From NCBI GenBank assembly GCA_030549775.1, contig CM060177.1, positions 52,017,138 through 52,081,137 of the forward strand: a stretch of DNA of 64,000 bases, in the 5' to 3' direction. Both the position numbers and the translations under genes were made by a program. Source of the DNA: Tamarix chinensis (lineage: Eukaryota; Streptophyta; Magnoliopsida; Caryophyllales; Tamaricaceae). Shown piece by piece: positions 36,694-48,329 of the stretch. The notes beneath the pieces were generated by a model. It had not been told where the DNA came from, made no database searches, and saw nothing but the letters and a program-made list of their open reading frames with translations. Positions within the stretch are counted from its first letter, which is position 1. The number at the start of each line of letters is the position of its first letter.

Positions 36694-36879
36694 AATCTAA
36701 TAAATCCTATATGATTATTATTATTATTATTATTATACAAAATTATTCATCTCTGTTTAATTTTTATCAATCACAACACCGATGCCCAACCAACCTCCTC
36801 AACTTTTCCCCATGCACAATACCCTTATCCTTAGGATTTTTCCTTATAGCCCTAGTTTATATTTAGTATAATAAACGAT
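36389..36879. other. CACTA non-coding AT-rich stretch
   Basis: Nothing coding is seen. It contains (TA)n near 36660-36690 and (ATT)n near 36715-36736. Confidence 0.6.
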
Positions 36880-37065
36880 AAATCCTAACCCTCCCCCTCC
36901 CCTCCCCCTAACCCTAACAATAATTAACCCTAATAAATTATAATAAAAAATAACACTAAACCTCATAAGATAATGATCCTAAACCTATAGCTAACCCTAA
37001 CCCTAACCCTAACCCTAACACTAACCCTCCCCCTAACCCCAACCCTAACCCTAACCACAATTATT
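36880..37065. repeat. interstitial CCCTAA (telomere-like) repeats
   Basis: A perfect run of CCCTAA hexamers at 36991-37019 is flanked by interrupted copies (36890-36925 and 37020-37058, with CCCCCTAACCCC variants). The unit is six bases, not the seven-base CCCTAAA of most plants. It is short and inside a transposon, so it is not a chromosome end. Confidence 0.8.
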
Positions 37066-37364
37066 TAAGATTATATATACACATCTCATATATAAATATA
37101 TTATAAATATATATACATATAATAGAACACATATAAACACACATTTTACGGAAAAGCAAACATACACGTCTTACAAAATATATATTAAAAAAAAGCATAT
37201 AAATACACATGATCATCTGCATATATAATAATGTGAGTGCTAAAAAAATATATACACCTTAATTTTATACTTAGAACGTACATATCTTATGATAATAATA
37301 TATATTTTAGGCTTGTGGATTCTCTTAAAATAATAATACATATTTTTATAAAAATAGATTATAA

Positions 37365-37372
<8 letters not shown>

Positions 37373-37439
<67 letters not shown>

Positions 37440-37440
37440 T
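37373..37440. repeat. (TA)n microsatellite
   Basis: About 65 bases of nearly pure AT alternation in the CACTA 5' region. Open frames across it on both strands consist of Tyr/Ile runs and are not genes. Confidence 0.9.
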
Positions 37441-37599
37441 ATTAAGGTCTCGGCCGGCCACAATAAAAAAAGGCTACAGCAAAATTTTTCACCAACAGAT
37501 CAAACGACAGATTTTTGAACAACACATCAAACACAACCTCTTCGGTGCAACATATATATATATATATATACATATCAGTAGAGACAAATTAAGCAATGA

Positions 37600-37842
37600 A
37601 GGAAGAACAACACATACGTAAAGGGAGCGACGGCGTACAAGTTGAGAACGGCAACGACGAAGGTACAAATGCTGGCTACGTTCGCAAGAATGGAGAGGGG
37701 TGGTGGAGAGATGGCAGTGCGACGGTTTCCCTTAATTCAGAGGAGCCAGAGCGGTGGTGCAAGGGTTTGCAAGAGAAAGAGAGTACGAGAGGGAAGTGAC
37801 AGAGTCTGAAATTTTTGGCACGAAACATAAGAGAACGAAATA
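37600..37842 (-). promoter_or_regulatory. probable CACTA transcript leader
   Basis: Read on the minus strand, this is a less AT-rich stretch with CTCTCTTTCTCTTGC and CCACCGCTCTGG text, just inside the subterminal hairpins. En/Spm-type promoters overlap the subterminal repeats, so this could be the first untranslated exon. The 67-codon plus-strand frame here is probably its shadow. Confidence 0.4.
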
Positions 37843-38150
37843 AAAGGAGATTTTAATAACGGTTCCTGTAAGAAAGAACCGTTATCAAAACATGATTTAA
37901 TAACGGTTTTTAGAGGAACCGTTATTAAAACCTTGCCAATTTTGACAACGCTTCTTGTTTGAACCGTTATTAAATCATGTTTTAATAACGGTTTTACGTC
38001 AACCGTTATTAAAATTCCCGCGCAAAATTTTACCTTGCACTTGTAATAATGGTTATTACGTAAAACCGTTATTAAAATTTCCCGCGCATTAATTTTCACG
38101 GATTTGACGACGGTTTTCGAACCACTATTATTAATGTCCCGTTATTATTT
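37843..38150. repeat. CACTA right subterminal hairpin array
   Basis: About six units of TTTAATAACGG, a spacer, then CCGTTATTAAA, for example near 37850-37890, 37895-37933 and 37978-38014. They match the left array in unit and palindromic layout, and confirm the right end of the element. Confidence 0.88.
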
Positions 38151-38168
38151 CCTGTTTCCGTAGTAGCT

Positions 38169-39137
38169 AGTGTTATTTCATTTTTAGGGTTATTTTTATT
38201 TTGAATAGGGTTCAATTATTTTAGGATTATTTTATAGATTTTTTTTATTCTTGGGTTAAGGTTTAGAGTTTATTCTATTTATTTTAGATTTTTTAGTTTG
38301 TTTTTTACTCTATATATAGGGTTTATTCCACTTATTTTAGTTTTTTTTAGATTTTTTAAAATATGTTTAGGGTTATTTTATTTATTTTAGTTGTTTATTA
38401 TTTTTGTAGGGTTCATTCCATTTATTTTAGGGGTTTTAAAATTTGATTAAGGTTTATTTTAAAATTTTTAGGTTTGTTCAAGGTTTAGAATTTATTCCAT
38501 TTATTTTATATTTTTAGATTAGTTAAGAATTCATAGTTTATTTTATTCGTTTTAGCTTATTTATATTTGTTTTAAGTTTATTCTATTTATTTTTATATAT
38601 TTGTTAAATTTATTTAAGGTTTAGCATTAGGATTTAACCACATATTAATCTAGATTATACCTTAATTAAGCCTATTAAAGCGAGAAATTTGTTTAGAAGG
38701 AAAATTAATGTCAATAAGCTAATTTAAGTAGGAGAATTACTTGGGGGAAAAATAAATAAAAAATCTATCTTTATTTATCAAGAATTGATCGCATCTGAAA
38801 TACACTAAAGAAGAAAATATCAACTAGTGGTCCAACTTATTTCCTATAATTTTAGATACTTATTTGAACGGAGTATAGAACCAATAATTTATGACATTAT
38901 CTTTTTTCATTATTTATTATAAAAACGTCACCATACTCTTCTATTTATTTATTATTTTAGATTAAATCTTGACTCTTTAATTTTTAGATCTAACTGTGAG
39001 GGAAGTGTTCCTATATTTGTAAAATATATAGGGGTTGTACCGAAACCGAACCCCATATATATTATATATATATATAACTAAACAATCACTCTCGGCCCAA
39101 ATTCTCACTCCTTACTCACCCTAAACTGGTTAGTCAA
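38169..39137. other. gene-free flank with degenerate TTTAGGG-like text
   Basis: 38169-38640 continues the same GGTTTAGG/TTTATTTTAG sequence as 27350-28001. From 38640 to 39137 it is AT-rich, with a TATATATA stretch at about 39056-39076 that could be a TATA box for the small frame downstream. Confidence 0.5.
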
Positions 39138-39539
39138 ATGAAAAAACAATAGCAATGGAAGAAGCACATAGGCAGCAAAGAAAGGAAGAAAGGCAGCGGA
39201 GGAAAGAAGCAACACGTAGTAGAGGAAATATTCAACCGACAAGAAGCGTTAGAGGAATTAAGGCAGTTGGAGAAGATGGCGTTTCACATCACCGACAGAT
39301 ATGTGAAAGTCAAAGATCTACTACAAAGGTCAAGGACAACGGAGGAGCAAGGAAAATCAGGCATAATGCTAGACTGCAAGATCAATCCCGGGACAATTCC
39401 ATCAGATTTTGGTGTCTCTGGCCTCGCTTTCATCCCCGAGACACAAAACGACGACTATGTGTCAACCTCGTGCATCAATGGTATCAACCCCATCACACAA
39501 GCTGTGATCCTAGTAATTGGTCGGAGAAGTAATAATTAA
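39138..39539 (+). pseudogene. small unidentified frame, probable broken gene
   Basis: The clearest open part is 39267-39539 (MEKMAFHITDRYVKVKDLLQ ... FGVSGLAFIPETQNDDYVST ... PITQAVILVIGRRSNN). The same frame extends upstream as charged coiled-coil text (EEIFNRQEALEELRQLEKM) but meets a TAG soon after an ATG at 39138. A second frame from 39155 (MEEAHRQQRKEERQRRKEA) would join it through a one-base shift near 39210. GC content is higher than in the flanks. I do not recognise a family; a decayed retroelement capsid or host fragment is possible. Confidence 0.35.
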
Positions 39540-40554
39540 GAAAACAGAATAAATTTATATTATTTTGAATCAAATAAAATATTATTGTAAAAGTAATATT
39601 ATCGTAATAATTTACTTTTAGAATATATTTAAATATTTTTAAAATTCTTTCAAATAATTATATTTATAAATTTTAAAATAAAATAGATTGATTTTTTTTT
39701 TCTACCGGCAGACCATTTATAGGCATTTGAAAGTTTTATTGTAAAACTCACGACTCTTCAATAATCGTTGTAATTTAAATTGTTATTGCCGGATGCCAAA
39801 GCATCACGCCCATGGGCATGAGATATTCAAAGTAACACACAACAATTGTTTGCTTCATTTCGCCGAACGTCGCATTGCTTCATTTTGCCGAGCGCCAACA
39901 ACAAACGGAATTAACCGTTTCTTATTTGCAAAGTATTTACTGGCTTTTAACACGAGTCACGTGGCTCATCTTGCCTCATGCACTGCAGTAACTACGATGT
40001 AGTGTTAACTGAATCATTAACAATTAACTTAATTATTAAAAAAATATTATTAATTGATTAATCGAACCAAATCATATAATTATATTATATTATAATCTAA
40101 TATAACCATCCTCCACTAAATTATCATATAATTTATGCCTATTCACCTGATGTTATTCCGCTAGAGAAAAGGTATGTTCTTATTTAAAAAATTTCATAGC
40201 ATTAATATTTTAGAATTTTAATGAAGTTAATGGTATCTAAGGATTAAACTAAAATTTCTTGTATTAAAATTGAAAATGTGATGCACATTATATCATTCAA
40301 TCACTTGAGAGGTCTCAAATTGTTGTAGCATTTTATGGTCATGTGCTAACCAAGTTCTTTGATAGTTATAATAGTTAAATTCTACAAACTTCTCATTGAA
40401 GCGTCATTATTTTTATATCCAAATAGGTACAGTTCATTTATGTGTACATACACAAACGTAAAGTAATTTTTCCATTAAGAATTGTAAACTCATCCTAGAT
40501 ATAATCATCGCTATTTTGTGAACATTAATTTAGTATTTCATGAAGTACTTATCA
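39540..40554. other. gene-free AT-rich spacer
   Basis: No coding region is supported. A less AT-rich patch at 39790-39995 contains repeated cattgcttcattt-gccgag text. The remainder may include the untranslated end of the minus-strand Copia fragment that starts at about 40555. Confidence 0.4.
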
Positions 40555-41092
40555 TTAACTTGTTATTATCCACTAATCCTTTAGTTAGATTCACTAAGTA
40601 AGGTTGGATTCCCATGACTAGTGCTTTCTTAAAATTTCAGCCGCATTCCATTTGATGTCTTTCTTACCATATCTCTTAGTAATCTTTATAAAGGGATGTG
40701 CTGGATTATTGTTTGTTCTAATAGAGATAATAGTTATAATACCATGTGAGATCAATTATCTAACATACTCATGTATCATGCTTAGATGCCTAGATTTTCC
40801 ATTATAAATATGACTGTATGCTCTAGACATAGTTGTGTCATTATCATAATATACTCCAACTGGCGTCAAAATAATCTTCTATTACATTAGGAAAAGTGGA
40901 ATAAGTTAATGCTAACCTGGATGTTCTTGTAAGATATTCCAATATCCTACTTATTTCTTTCCGATGTTTGTTATTAGGATTACTTGTGTACCTTAAAAGT
41001 GATGTAGAAACATCCCAATATGTTCGAACCCAAGATAATCTACTTATTAATTTTTCTAAAGTAGAGGAGTTCAAAACTCTTCTCATACTAAT
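40555..41092 (-). pseudogene. Ty1/Copia RT end and RNase H fragment
   Basis: On the minus strand it reads LLRYTSNPNNKHRKEISRIL, then LTRTSRLALTYSTFP and then YNGKSRHLS with HPFIKGL-type text, the typical Copia order around RYTSNP, DASW, NGKSRH and ADPFTKGL. The open part is 40844-41086. Frameshifts and stops separate the blocks. It encodes the tail of pol, and its 5' part lies at 42000-42598 or belongs to a separate copy. Confidence 0.75.
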
Positions 41093-41998
41093 AATTAATT
41101 AGACTATCTATAGACATGCAAGCTAAACCGACCCACACTGTTTTACGTATGCATAACTCACTTCCATTTGTTACATGGCTCGGCTAAACACTCCAAAGTA
41201 TGGCTCCACATTTTCACACATCTCCACCACCTTTTCATCACCTCCACACATTACCAATCTCGGTTGTTCCCACTAGCTAGAATCCCAATATTTGTGCAGG
41301 ATTTATGGACTTTAGGTAGGTCATTATGATGTGATCAGGAGCCCCTTAACTTGGCCTAAAATCAGGAGAAGCAACTGGCTACATCAACAACATCAATTAG
41401 CTTGTATACCAGTTGGATTAGCTAGGAGTTTTTACTTTATTTAGCCTAGCTTAGTTAAATTTAGATGTTTAACTTTCCTATTTTGCACTCTATGTGTCCT
41501 AAACCTTGTAATAGAGTGTAATGTCAATCAAAGGATGATGGGGCTGAGTATTATGTTCGACACTCAATTAGGTAACTGATTGGTGTTTAACAGATTAGCT
41601 AATTCCTTAGCCTCAACTTAGGAGAGTGGTGTAACTAACTAACCTGCAAGGTTAGTACTTGTCATATAGGTCGATGGCCACTCTTTTTCCTAGTTAAAAG
41701 AGTCAAAGTTCTGCAAGGCATGGGTAGACCTCTTTGGTTAAAAAAATTACTCTCGCATTCGATTACTCCTAGTGAAGGGAAGAGTTGAGTTTCTTACAAA
41801 ATCTTACAAAATTTATACTAAGAGTGGTAATGTTAGTTGGTTGATGCAAGTACTTGAATTTGTAGTTCACAATTTCAAGTGTGTTTTGTCCAGAATCATT
41901 ATCATCCCTCTTTCTTCTTTTGATTTTATTAAAGCTCAATCCTAACTTCAACACTAATTACTTAGCTTAATGCTATTTGTTTAGCATTATGCATTAGA
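41093..41998. other. non-coding insert between Copia pieces
   Basis: About 0.9 kb with no Copia similarity and no coding region. Phrases such as ctctatgtgtcctaaaccttgtaatagagtg suggest an LTR or 3' untranslated end. I could not find matching termini or a duplication. Confidence 0.35.
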
Positions 41999-42598
41999 AT
42001 ATTGGCATACATAAAATGCAATATCTAGTCTTCTATAATGCATGATAAACACTACACATCCAATCGCACTAGCATATTCTAACTACGCAACTACTTGACT
42101 ATCACTGGTTGAAATCTTTATATAAGAATCATATGGAGTATTTTTTTTCTTTCACTTTAATAAGAATAATTCTGATGTAGCTTATCTATGTATTGAGTTT
42201 ATTTAAAGCAAAATAGTATCAACTTTAATCCCCAAAATAGTATCAACTTCATTAAAAGCCTTCATCTTAGACTTCGAAGTTAGATATTTCTTGGTTTCAT
42301 TAATACTAAGGTTGTTGGTACGAAATATCAGCATGTCACCAACATAAAGACAAATTGTAACTCTAAAGTCTTTGGTGAATTTAGAATAAATGCATTTTTT
42401 ATGCTATTATGTTTGAAACCATTTGATAATATTGTTGCATCAAACTTATCATGCTATTATTTTGGAGCTTGTTTTAAACCATATAATGATTTCACTAGTT
42501 TATAAAATTTCTTTTCATTAATAGGAAGAACAAATCCTTTAGGTTGTTCCATATAAAATTCTTCCTTGAGATCTCCACTCCAAAAGACAGATTTAACA
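41999..42598 (-). pseudogene. Ty1/Copia reverse transcriptase fragment
   Basis: On the minus strand: FYMEQPKGFVLPINEKKFYK, LVKSLYGLKQAPK, then TICLYVGDMLIF (YVDD changed to YVGD) and LTSKSKMKAFNEVD. After a gap, LEYASAIGCVVFIMHYRRLD lies near 42040-42120. These are Copia RT motifs in order. Its last residues (DIAFYVC) overlap the start of the 41092 piece (DVSTSLL), so the two may come from different copies. Confidence 0.78.
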
Positions 42599-43537
42599 TG
42601 AAATACCCCCAAACCCTAATTTAGGAATTTGGCAAAATAGGGATTTATTAGGGGAATTAAGTAAATAAATTATTTTATTAAAAACTAAGTGGAAGTAATA
42701 AAGGAAAAACAAGTAGAAAATAATAAAGGAATTACTTAGGAAAAATTTAGACTTTTTACTAACTAACATGGAAGTTAATGAAAACTTACTAGTATGAGAT
42801 GGCCAAAGCAGCAACGGACCATCGACTGGAGGTCGTGGACAGCTTCTGTGTAGATGAAGTACCGCTGCTTCAGCTACACGAGCTTGATTATAACTTCGCT
42901 ACTCTTCCTGCTCCGACGGCAATGACATCCACTAGTTCAACTTCTTCATCGTCGAGCACCGCTCGTTTGGGAGGTTCTCTCTCACTGCCATAGGAATGAT
43001 TCGACTAGCCTTACCAACTTGTGGCTGTGATAACAACAACAGCATCCACAACGACAGCAGCAGCAACACTACTACTACCATTACCAACTTGCACCGCTGT
43101 GATGTGGGATTCTGGGATGATGATGAGTTCACAAACTCCATTGATATTTCTAGATAAATGGTTGTTCATAATTTTTTTTAATAAGTTTATAATTTTTATT
43201 TTATAATTTTTAGTACTTTATAATATCTTTATATTTTTTTATACTTTTTAATGTTTCATATGTTTTTTAATATTTAATATTATATAATTTATATAATAAT
43301 TATTACGAATATATATATAGGAAGATAAAAATTAAAGATGGAAAATGAAAAGTAAATTTATAGAAAAATAAAAACCAAACACTAATAAGGTACCATAAGT
43401 AGTTTTTTAGTATTAATAACTTATACAATAAAAGTAAAAACAAACATATATTTTACTTATCAAAGTACTTTTTTAAAAGTAGATTTCTAAAAGTAATTTT
43501 AATCTAAAAGTAGTTATTAAAAATAAGTAAAACCAAA
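42599..43537. other. composite insert with a coding-like patch
   Basis: It begins TGAAATACCCCCAAACCC, like the start of a Gypsy LTR, and ends AAAACCAAACAAGGG, like many plant MITE ends. No paired terminus was found. 42799-42993 is an open plus-strand frame of 64 codons starting MAKAATDHRLEVVDSFCVDE and ending in a Ser/Thr-rich run. Its higher GC suggests a captured gene fragment. It separates two Copia remnants of opposite orientation. Confidence 0.35.
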
Positions 43538-45600
43538 CAAGGGCTAAATTGTTTCATTGATTTTAAGACACCTGAGGAAGTATGGTTTCGCAAACCAATT
43601 GATTATTCTAATTTGCATATTTTTAGATGTACCACCTATGCTTATGTGAATGATGTGAAGCTCGAGCCTAGAGCCAAGAAGTGTATTTTTCTTGGTTATA
43701 CATCTGATGTGAAGGAGTGCAAGTTATGGGACCTAGTTGCATCTAAGTTTTTAACTAGAAAGGATGTTACCTTCAATGAGTCTATATTCCTCTAAAATAA
43801 TTAGCCTTCTTTTGATAGTTTGTCTAAAGAGGTGGAGTATGATAAGTTAGACTTTTCTAGTATGAGACCCACTATTCTTGAGGTGGGTGGACCTAGGCAA
43901 TAAGTGGAGTAAAGCAACTTTCCTCCAAGTAGACCATAGAGGGTTGTAAAGCCTCTTATGAGATATTCCTTTGAGGAGTTAGTAGGTTATGCTTTGGATA
44001 AAGCTGAGACTATGGTTGATGTACAAGAGCTAGTGTCATATGAAGATGCCATTGTTAGTATTGATTCTACTCAGTGGTGTGTTTCTACCAAGGAGGAAAA
44101 GCAATCTCTATGGAAGAATTAGACATGGAAACTTATGAAGGCACCTAGGAAGAAGAAAATAGTTGATTGCAAGTGGGTATACAAGTTCAAAGAGGGAACC
44201 CTAGGTGTTGAGGGACCAAAGTAAAAGGCACATTTAGTTGCACTAAGGTTCAACCAGATACCAAGTGTAGACAATAACATGATAATCTCCCCTATAGTTA
44301 GGCATACATCTATTCATACTTTACTTATGCTTGTGGTTATGCAAGAGATGGAGTTAGAGAAATTGGATGTTAAAACAGCTTTTGTGTATGGTGAGCACAA
44401 GGAGGAGATTTCTACGACATAACCAGATGGTTTTTTCATTGATGGCAAGGAGGATCATACGTGCTTATTGAATAACTCATTATATGGTCTAAAGTAGTCA
44501 CCTAAACAATGGTATAAGAGATTTAACCAATTTATGATTGAGCATGGGTTCTCCAAGAGTGATTAAAATGGATGTGTATATTTTAAGCAAGTTGGCAATG
44601 GCTCTCTGGTGTATTTGTTGTTTTATGTCGATGATATTCTTATTGTAGCAAAAGATTTATCTGAATTTAACAACGTAAAAACAATGCTGAAGACTGAGTT
44701 TGAGATGAAATATTTTGGAGCTGCAAAGAAGATTCTTAGTAAGGAGATCATTCGAGACCGTAGACAAAAGTAACTTTACTTGTCAAAAGAGTACTATGTG
44801 AATAAGGTGTCGGAAATGATTCATATGACTGATGTCAAGCCAGTTAGTACACCTTTGGTGACTCACTTTAGATTATTTACTTTGGATTGCATTAAATCGA
44901 AAGTTAAGGAGGAGTTTATGGCCACAATTCCGTACTCTAATGCTATAGGTTGTATGATGTATGCTATGGTTTGTACCATGCTGGATATTGCTCAAGCTGT
45001 TAGTGTTGTGAATTGATATATGGTGAATCCCAAGAAGGCACACTGGCAAGCGTTAAGTGGATTATGAGGTACTTGAATGATACTACATCAGCCTTTTGGG
45101 AGTATGGGAGGTCGATTGATGCATTAACTAGGTTCCCTGACTCTGATTATGGTGGAGATCTTGATAATAGGAGGTCCCCTAGAGGTTATGTGTTTTGTCT
45201 TGGTGGTTCGGCAATTAGATGGAGGTTATCTTTACAAGATGCTGCTATATTGTCCAATACTATGGTTGAGTATATGGCTACAATTGAGGCTTTTTAGGAA
45301 GCTTTGTAGCTTGGTGGTTTTGTTCATGAGCTTGGATTTGGTCATGGTGCTCCCATTGTTTGTAGTAATAGTTAGAGTGTTATCTTTTTGGCAAAGAATC
45401 ATAATTCTTTCCATTGTCTTATAAACCACATTGATATTAGATACCACTGCATCTGAGCTACTATTGCTATAGGCAAGTTTGTGTTGGAGAAGGTAGCTAC
45501 TACTAAGAATCCATCAAATATGCTAAGGAAGCCATTGACGATGAGCAAGTTCCAACATTGCTTGAACTTGGTGGGTGTTTGTGTACCATTGAGGCTTTTG
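43538..45600 (+). pseudogene. Ty1/Copia integrase end, RT and RNase H
   Basis: Plus-strand Copia pol lacking gag, protease and the integrase core. Visible: the integrase C-terminus (DFKTPEEVWFRKPIDYSNLH, EPRAKKCIFLGYTSDVKE), RT (VDCKWVYKFKEG, ELEKLDVKTAFVYGEHKEEI, FYVDDILIVAKD), connection (SKEYYVNKVSEMIHM, IPYSNAIGCMMYAM), RNase H (ALTRFPDSDYGGDLDNRRSP, SNTMVEYMA) and the tail KPLTMSKFQHCLNLVGV near 45520-45575. YVDD is intact. About ten stops, mostly TAG where Gln is expected, inactivate it. The order integrase-RT-RNase H is diagnostic of Copia. Confidence 0.9.
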
Positions 45601-46224
45601 GAGCCCAGGGTTTTTTTCCAAATGGTCTTTTGTGTTCCTAGTACTAGGTAATTTAAATAAGTATTCAATGTAGAGAATTATGAGTTTGTGACTTGTATTT
45701 TGTGTGTAAAATAGCTTGGATTGGTGTGTGAAGAATTTTGGAGGAATTTGTAGTATAACTGTGAGTTGTTCTAGAAGTATATGAATATTTTACCTTGATG
45801 TAACTATATTTTTGAAAAGTGTTGAACATGAAAGTTGTAGATGTTTCTGTTAGCTTTGCTATGCATCATGAATATGATTAATTGTAGGTCAAACAAAGAT
45901 GTTGTGGTCGAGATATAGAAGACTATCAAAGCTGAAAAAAACATGGGGGCCCATGTTTAGTATAAATATCATGCGATTATAATCCTAATCAGCATAGCAC
46001 CATCATTTCCACGCCTCATGAGTTCTCTTGTGTTTTCTTAGTGAATTGAGTGATCTAGGTGATGATTTCTTTGATTCTCTTTGTAATAACAATTATATCA
46101 CATAAAAAAGATTATTTCTTTCCTTACTCTATATTCGTGAGTGCTCTTCCCTTCTCAATTCCGATGTATTCTAATTGATTTCAATTAGATCTTATTTTTT
46201 CCAATTGGTGTCGATGCCCAACAT
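45601..46224 (+). other. LTR-like non-coding stretch after Copia
   Basis: It contains TATAAATA near 45962, a C/T-rich run (46117-46180) and, at 46205-46217, TTGGTGTCGATGCC, which resembles a decayed tRNA-Met primer site. It could be a Copia LTR with the start of another element's leader. Termini were not found. Confidence 0.4.
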
Positions 46225-46813
46225 TATATATGGCTATATCAAGACACATGTTGTATTTTATATCCTTGCATGGTAGAAGTTGTTTACTCATGTTTACAAT
46301 TGAGGGAGAAACTTGGCGTACTCAGTACATACCATATTGAGGTGCCTTTAGGCTTGGTCACCTACTCATTCCCACAAGTAGACGGCCATGTCTAGGTCTT
46401 TAGGGATGGTTAATAGAGGGCCTACCTTATTTGGGTCAAGGTTTGAGTGTGTGGACATCTAGAGATCTTATAGGGTCTGTAAAAAAAATAGTGGTTTTAC
46501 TTTGGGTTTCATACCCTACTTCATTGTAATGTAGCACGTGTTTTTATCTACATGTATTTGGCCACAAATTGGTCCGAGAATATTAGGATATTTTGATGTA
46601 AACAATCATTTAATTCATTAATGTAATCTTTTATTTATGCATTTTCTTATTTTAAATAATTTGATGGTTTTAACCTTATATCTGACATAAGGTAAGTGAA
46701 GGTTGTTTAACCTATGTCGAGTATGGCAGTAACACTCCGTTTTTTCTAAGTGTGTTTTTTGCTTCCACAATGTCTTAAATAAAAAATTTCACTAGTGAAA
46801 AGAGAGGGTTTTA
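46225..46813 (+). repeat. E5 5' LTR, terminal fragment
   Basis: Shared text with 55110-55698 includes tgtttacaatt-aggga, gcttggtcacct, gacggccatgt and agagggcctac. The end is taken just before TTTTGGTATCATAGC. Confidence 0.75.
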
Positions 46814-46818
46814 TTTTT

Positions 46819-46903
46819 TGGTATCATAGCTTTTCCTTCAAAATTTTATACTTTTAGAAATTTCTAAGTTGATAACATAAGTTGGTATTAGAGCATTTCT
46901 TAA
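46819..46903 (+). other. E5 candidate primer-binding sites
   Basis: Two decayed matches to the initiator tRNA-Met complement: TGGTATCATAGC (46819-46830) and TTGGTATTAGAGC (46892-46904). The second is closer to consensus, but the first sits at the LTR end. Duplication of the LTR border could explain both. Confidence 0.5.
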
Positions 46904-47202
46904 CGATTTTCAACTTCTAAGAATTATTAAGTTGATACCACAAGGTTTTTTCGTAGCATTTTACTAAAAAGGCATTACCTTCGAAAATAATTTTGAAGGT
47001 GATACAAGAAAAAAGGTATCCTTATTTGTTGGAAATCCTTTTCCCTTGATTTTCTTACCAAGATTAATTATTTTCAAACCTAGAATGTCCATGAGTGAGA
47101 GTGGGTTAGGATAGTGACATAGATAGATTTCTCATAATTGATATATGATTATTAGTACTTAGTAAACCAAATTTTATCCCTAAATTCTTCTAGTATTTAG
47201 GA

Positions 47203-48130
47203 TGTGATGGCCGCTAACCTCCACTATGAATGCATTGAGGCATTTATGTAGACTTTTGGAGCCTACAAGGAGGGCCACATTCAAGAACCTCGATATGCAC
47301 TAGTGTTTGTACCTGCACTAGCTTTGGAAGATTGGCTTAAGAGGGTTGGACATCATCATCCACAAATATTTGAGGTTCAAGAGGACCCCCTAACAACATG
47401 GAAAGATAGGATCAATATATGGAGAAGACTTTCACTGCTCGTGGTTGACCTAGAGAGAAGAGGGTGGATGTGGCAATCTACTATCTAAGGGAAATGATAG
47501 ACACATGGTGGAGGAGCATCCAATATAGGGGTGAACATGAAGAGTGTTCATAGAGGCGCTGCAAGCAAGTTTCTATCTAACTCACATCCGCATGAAGAAG
47601 TACGATGAACTTATGGCACTTTGGTAGGGGGCATATCCATCTAGTAGTATTATACTTTATACATGGGATAGGTCTAGTTCACCTCGAAAGTGGTGCCTAA
47701 TGAGGTGATGCAAGTTCCCTGCTTAAAGATTGGACTAAGGGGATACCAAGAGTTATTGATGGGAGTTACTCCACTAAACATGGTAGAGATGTATAAGCAG
47801 GCCTTGGAGACTTCCTAAGTCATCAAGACCTAGGGTGCTAAACTAGGGAGAAAGAGGAAATTTGAAGTTCGTTAGCATCCTATTAAAAGGAAGAAGGTAT
47901 TTTCAAGACGTAGCTTGCTACCTAGATATAGTCAGAGCATGGGGTCAATTCCCCGAGTTGAAGGGTTTTCTAGGGGTTGTGCCTTGGAGAGGTAGTATCA
48001 TTACAAGAGATCTGGTTTAGATTACCTAGGAGTCAACTATAGAGGTAACGAGGTGACATGCCATAGGTGTGGCATGGTGGGGAATAGGGTATATAAGTGC
48101 TAAGTTGGTAATGGTAGCATCAAGAGGATA
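47203..48130 (+). pseudogene. E5 gag remnant
   Basis: ATGGCCGCTAACC at 47203 begins a frame that reads LALEDWLKRVGHHHPQIFEV, then EDPLTTWKDRIN, matching the EEDWLRRVTQHHP gag core of E2. A decayed zinc knuckle CHRCGMVGNRVYKC (Asn for the metal-binding His) lies near 48060-48103. Stops and shifts break the rest. Confidence 0.8.
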
Positions 48131-48329
48131 CAGTCTAAAGCTCAGAGCATAGGATCTATTTAGTAGTCATAGCTATAGATTTAGAATTCCTCCGCCATTA
48201 GCCAGTGTCACTAACTAAGCTAGTAACCCTAGAGGCCTAGGGCCTTGCCCTTACAAGTAAAGGAAAGGATCAAGTAGTGTCGTAGGAGTTCTGCCAGTAG
48301 GACACCTAAACTTAATGAGCCTAGCAAAC

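Larger units (their letters stand above)
28002..38168 (-). mobile_element. CACTA (En/Spm) DNA transposon
   Basis: The element is about 10.2 kb. Its terminal inverted repeats are decayed: TACCACGGAAAGG from 28005 on the plus strand, and CTACTACGGAAACAGG read inward from 38168. The outermost CAC of CACTAC is lost at both ends, so the exact borders and the 3-bp duplication cannot be set. Arrays of TAATAACGGTT hairpins fill both subterminal regions, as expected for transposase-binding sites. Genes read from right to left: an unknown exon-like frame, the TNP2-type transposase, and a Transposase_24/Ulp1 gene. The host sequence on both sides is the same degenerate TTTAGGG-like text, consistent with a clean insertion. 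Confidence 0.88.

Noticed and set aside
36880..37065. Chromosome end or centromeric telomere block
   Set aside because: Only a few perfect hexamers, interrupted, and located inside a CACTA element.
37237..37518. Frames across the (TA)n tract on both strands
   Set aside because: Tyr/Ile runs from a microsatellite.
37596..37799. 67-codon plus-strand frame near the CACTA right end
   Set aside because: Lies opposite the likely leader of the minus-strand CACTA transcript; no domain and no supporting promoter on plus.
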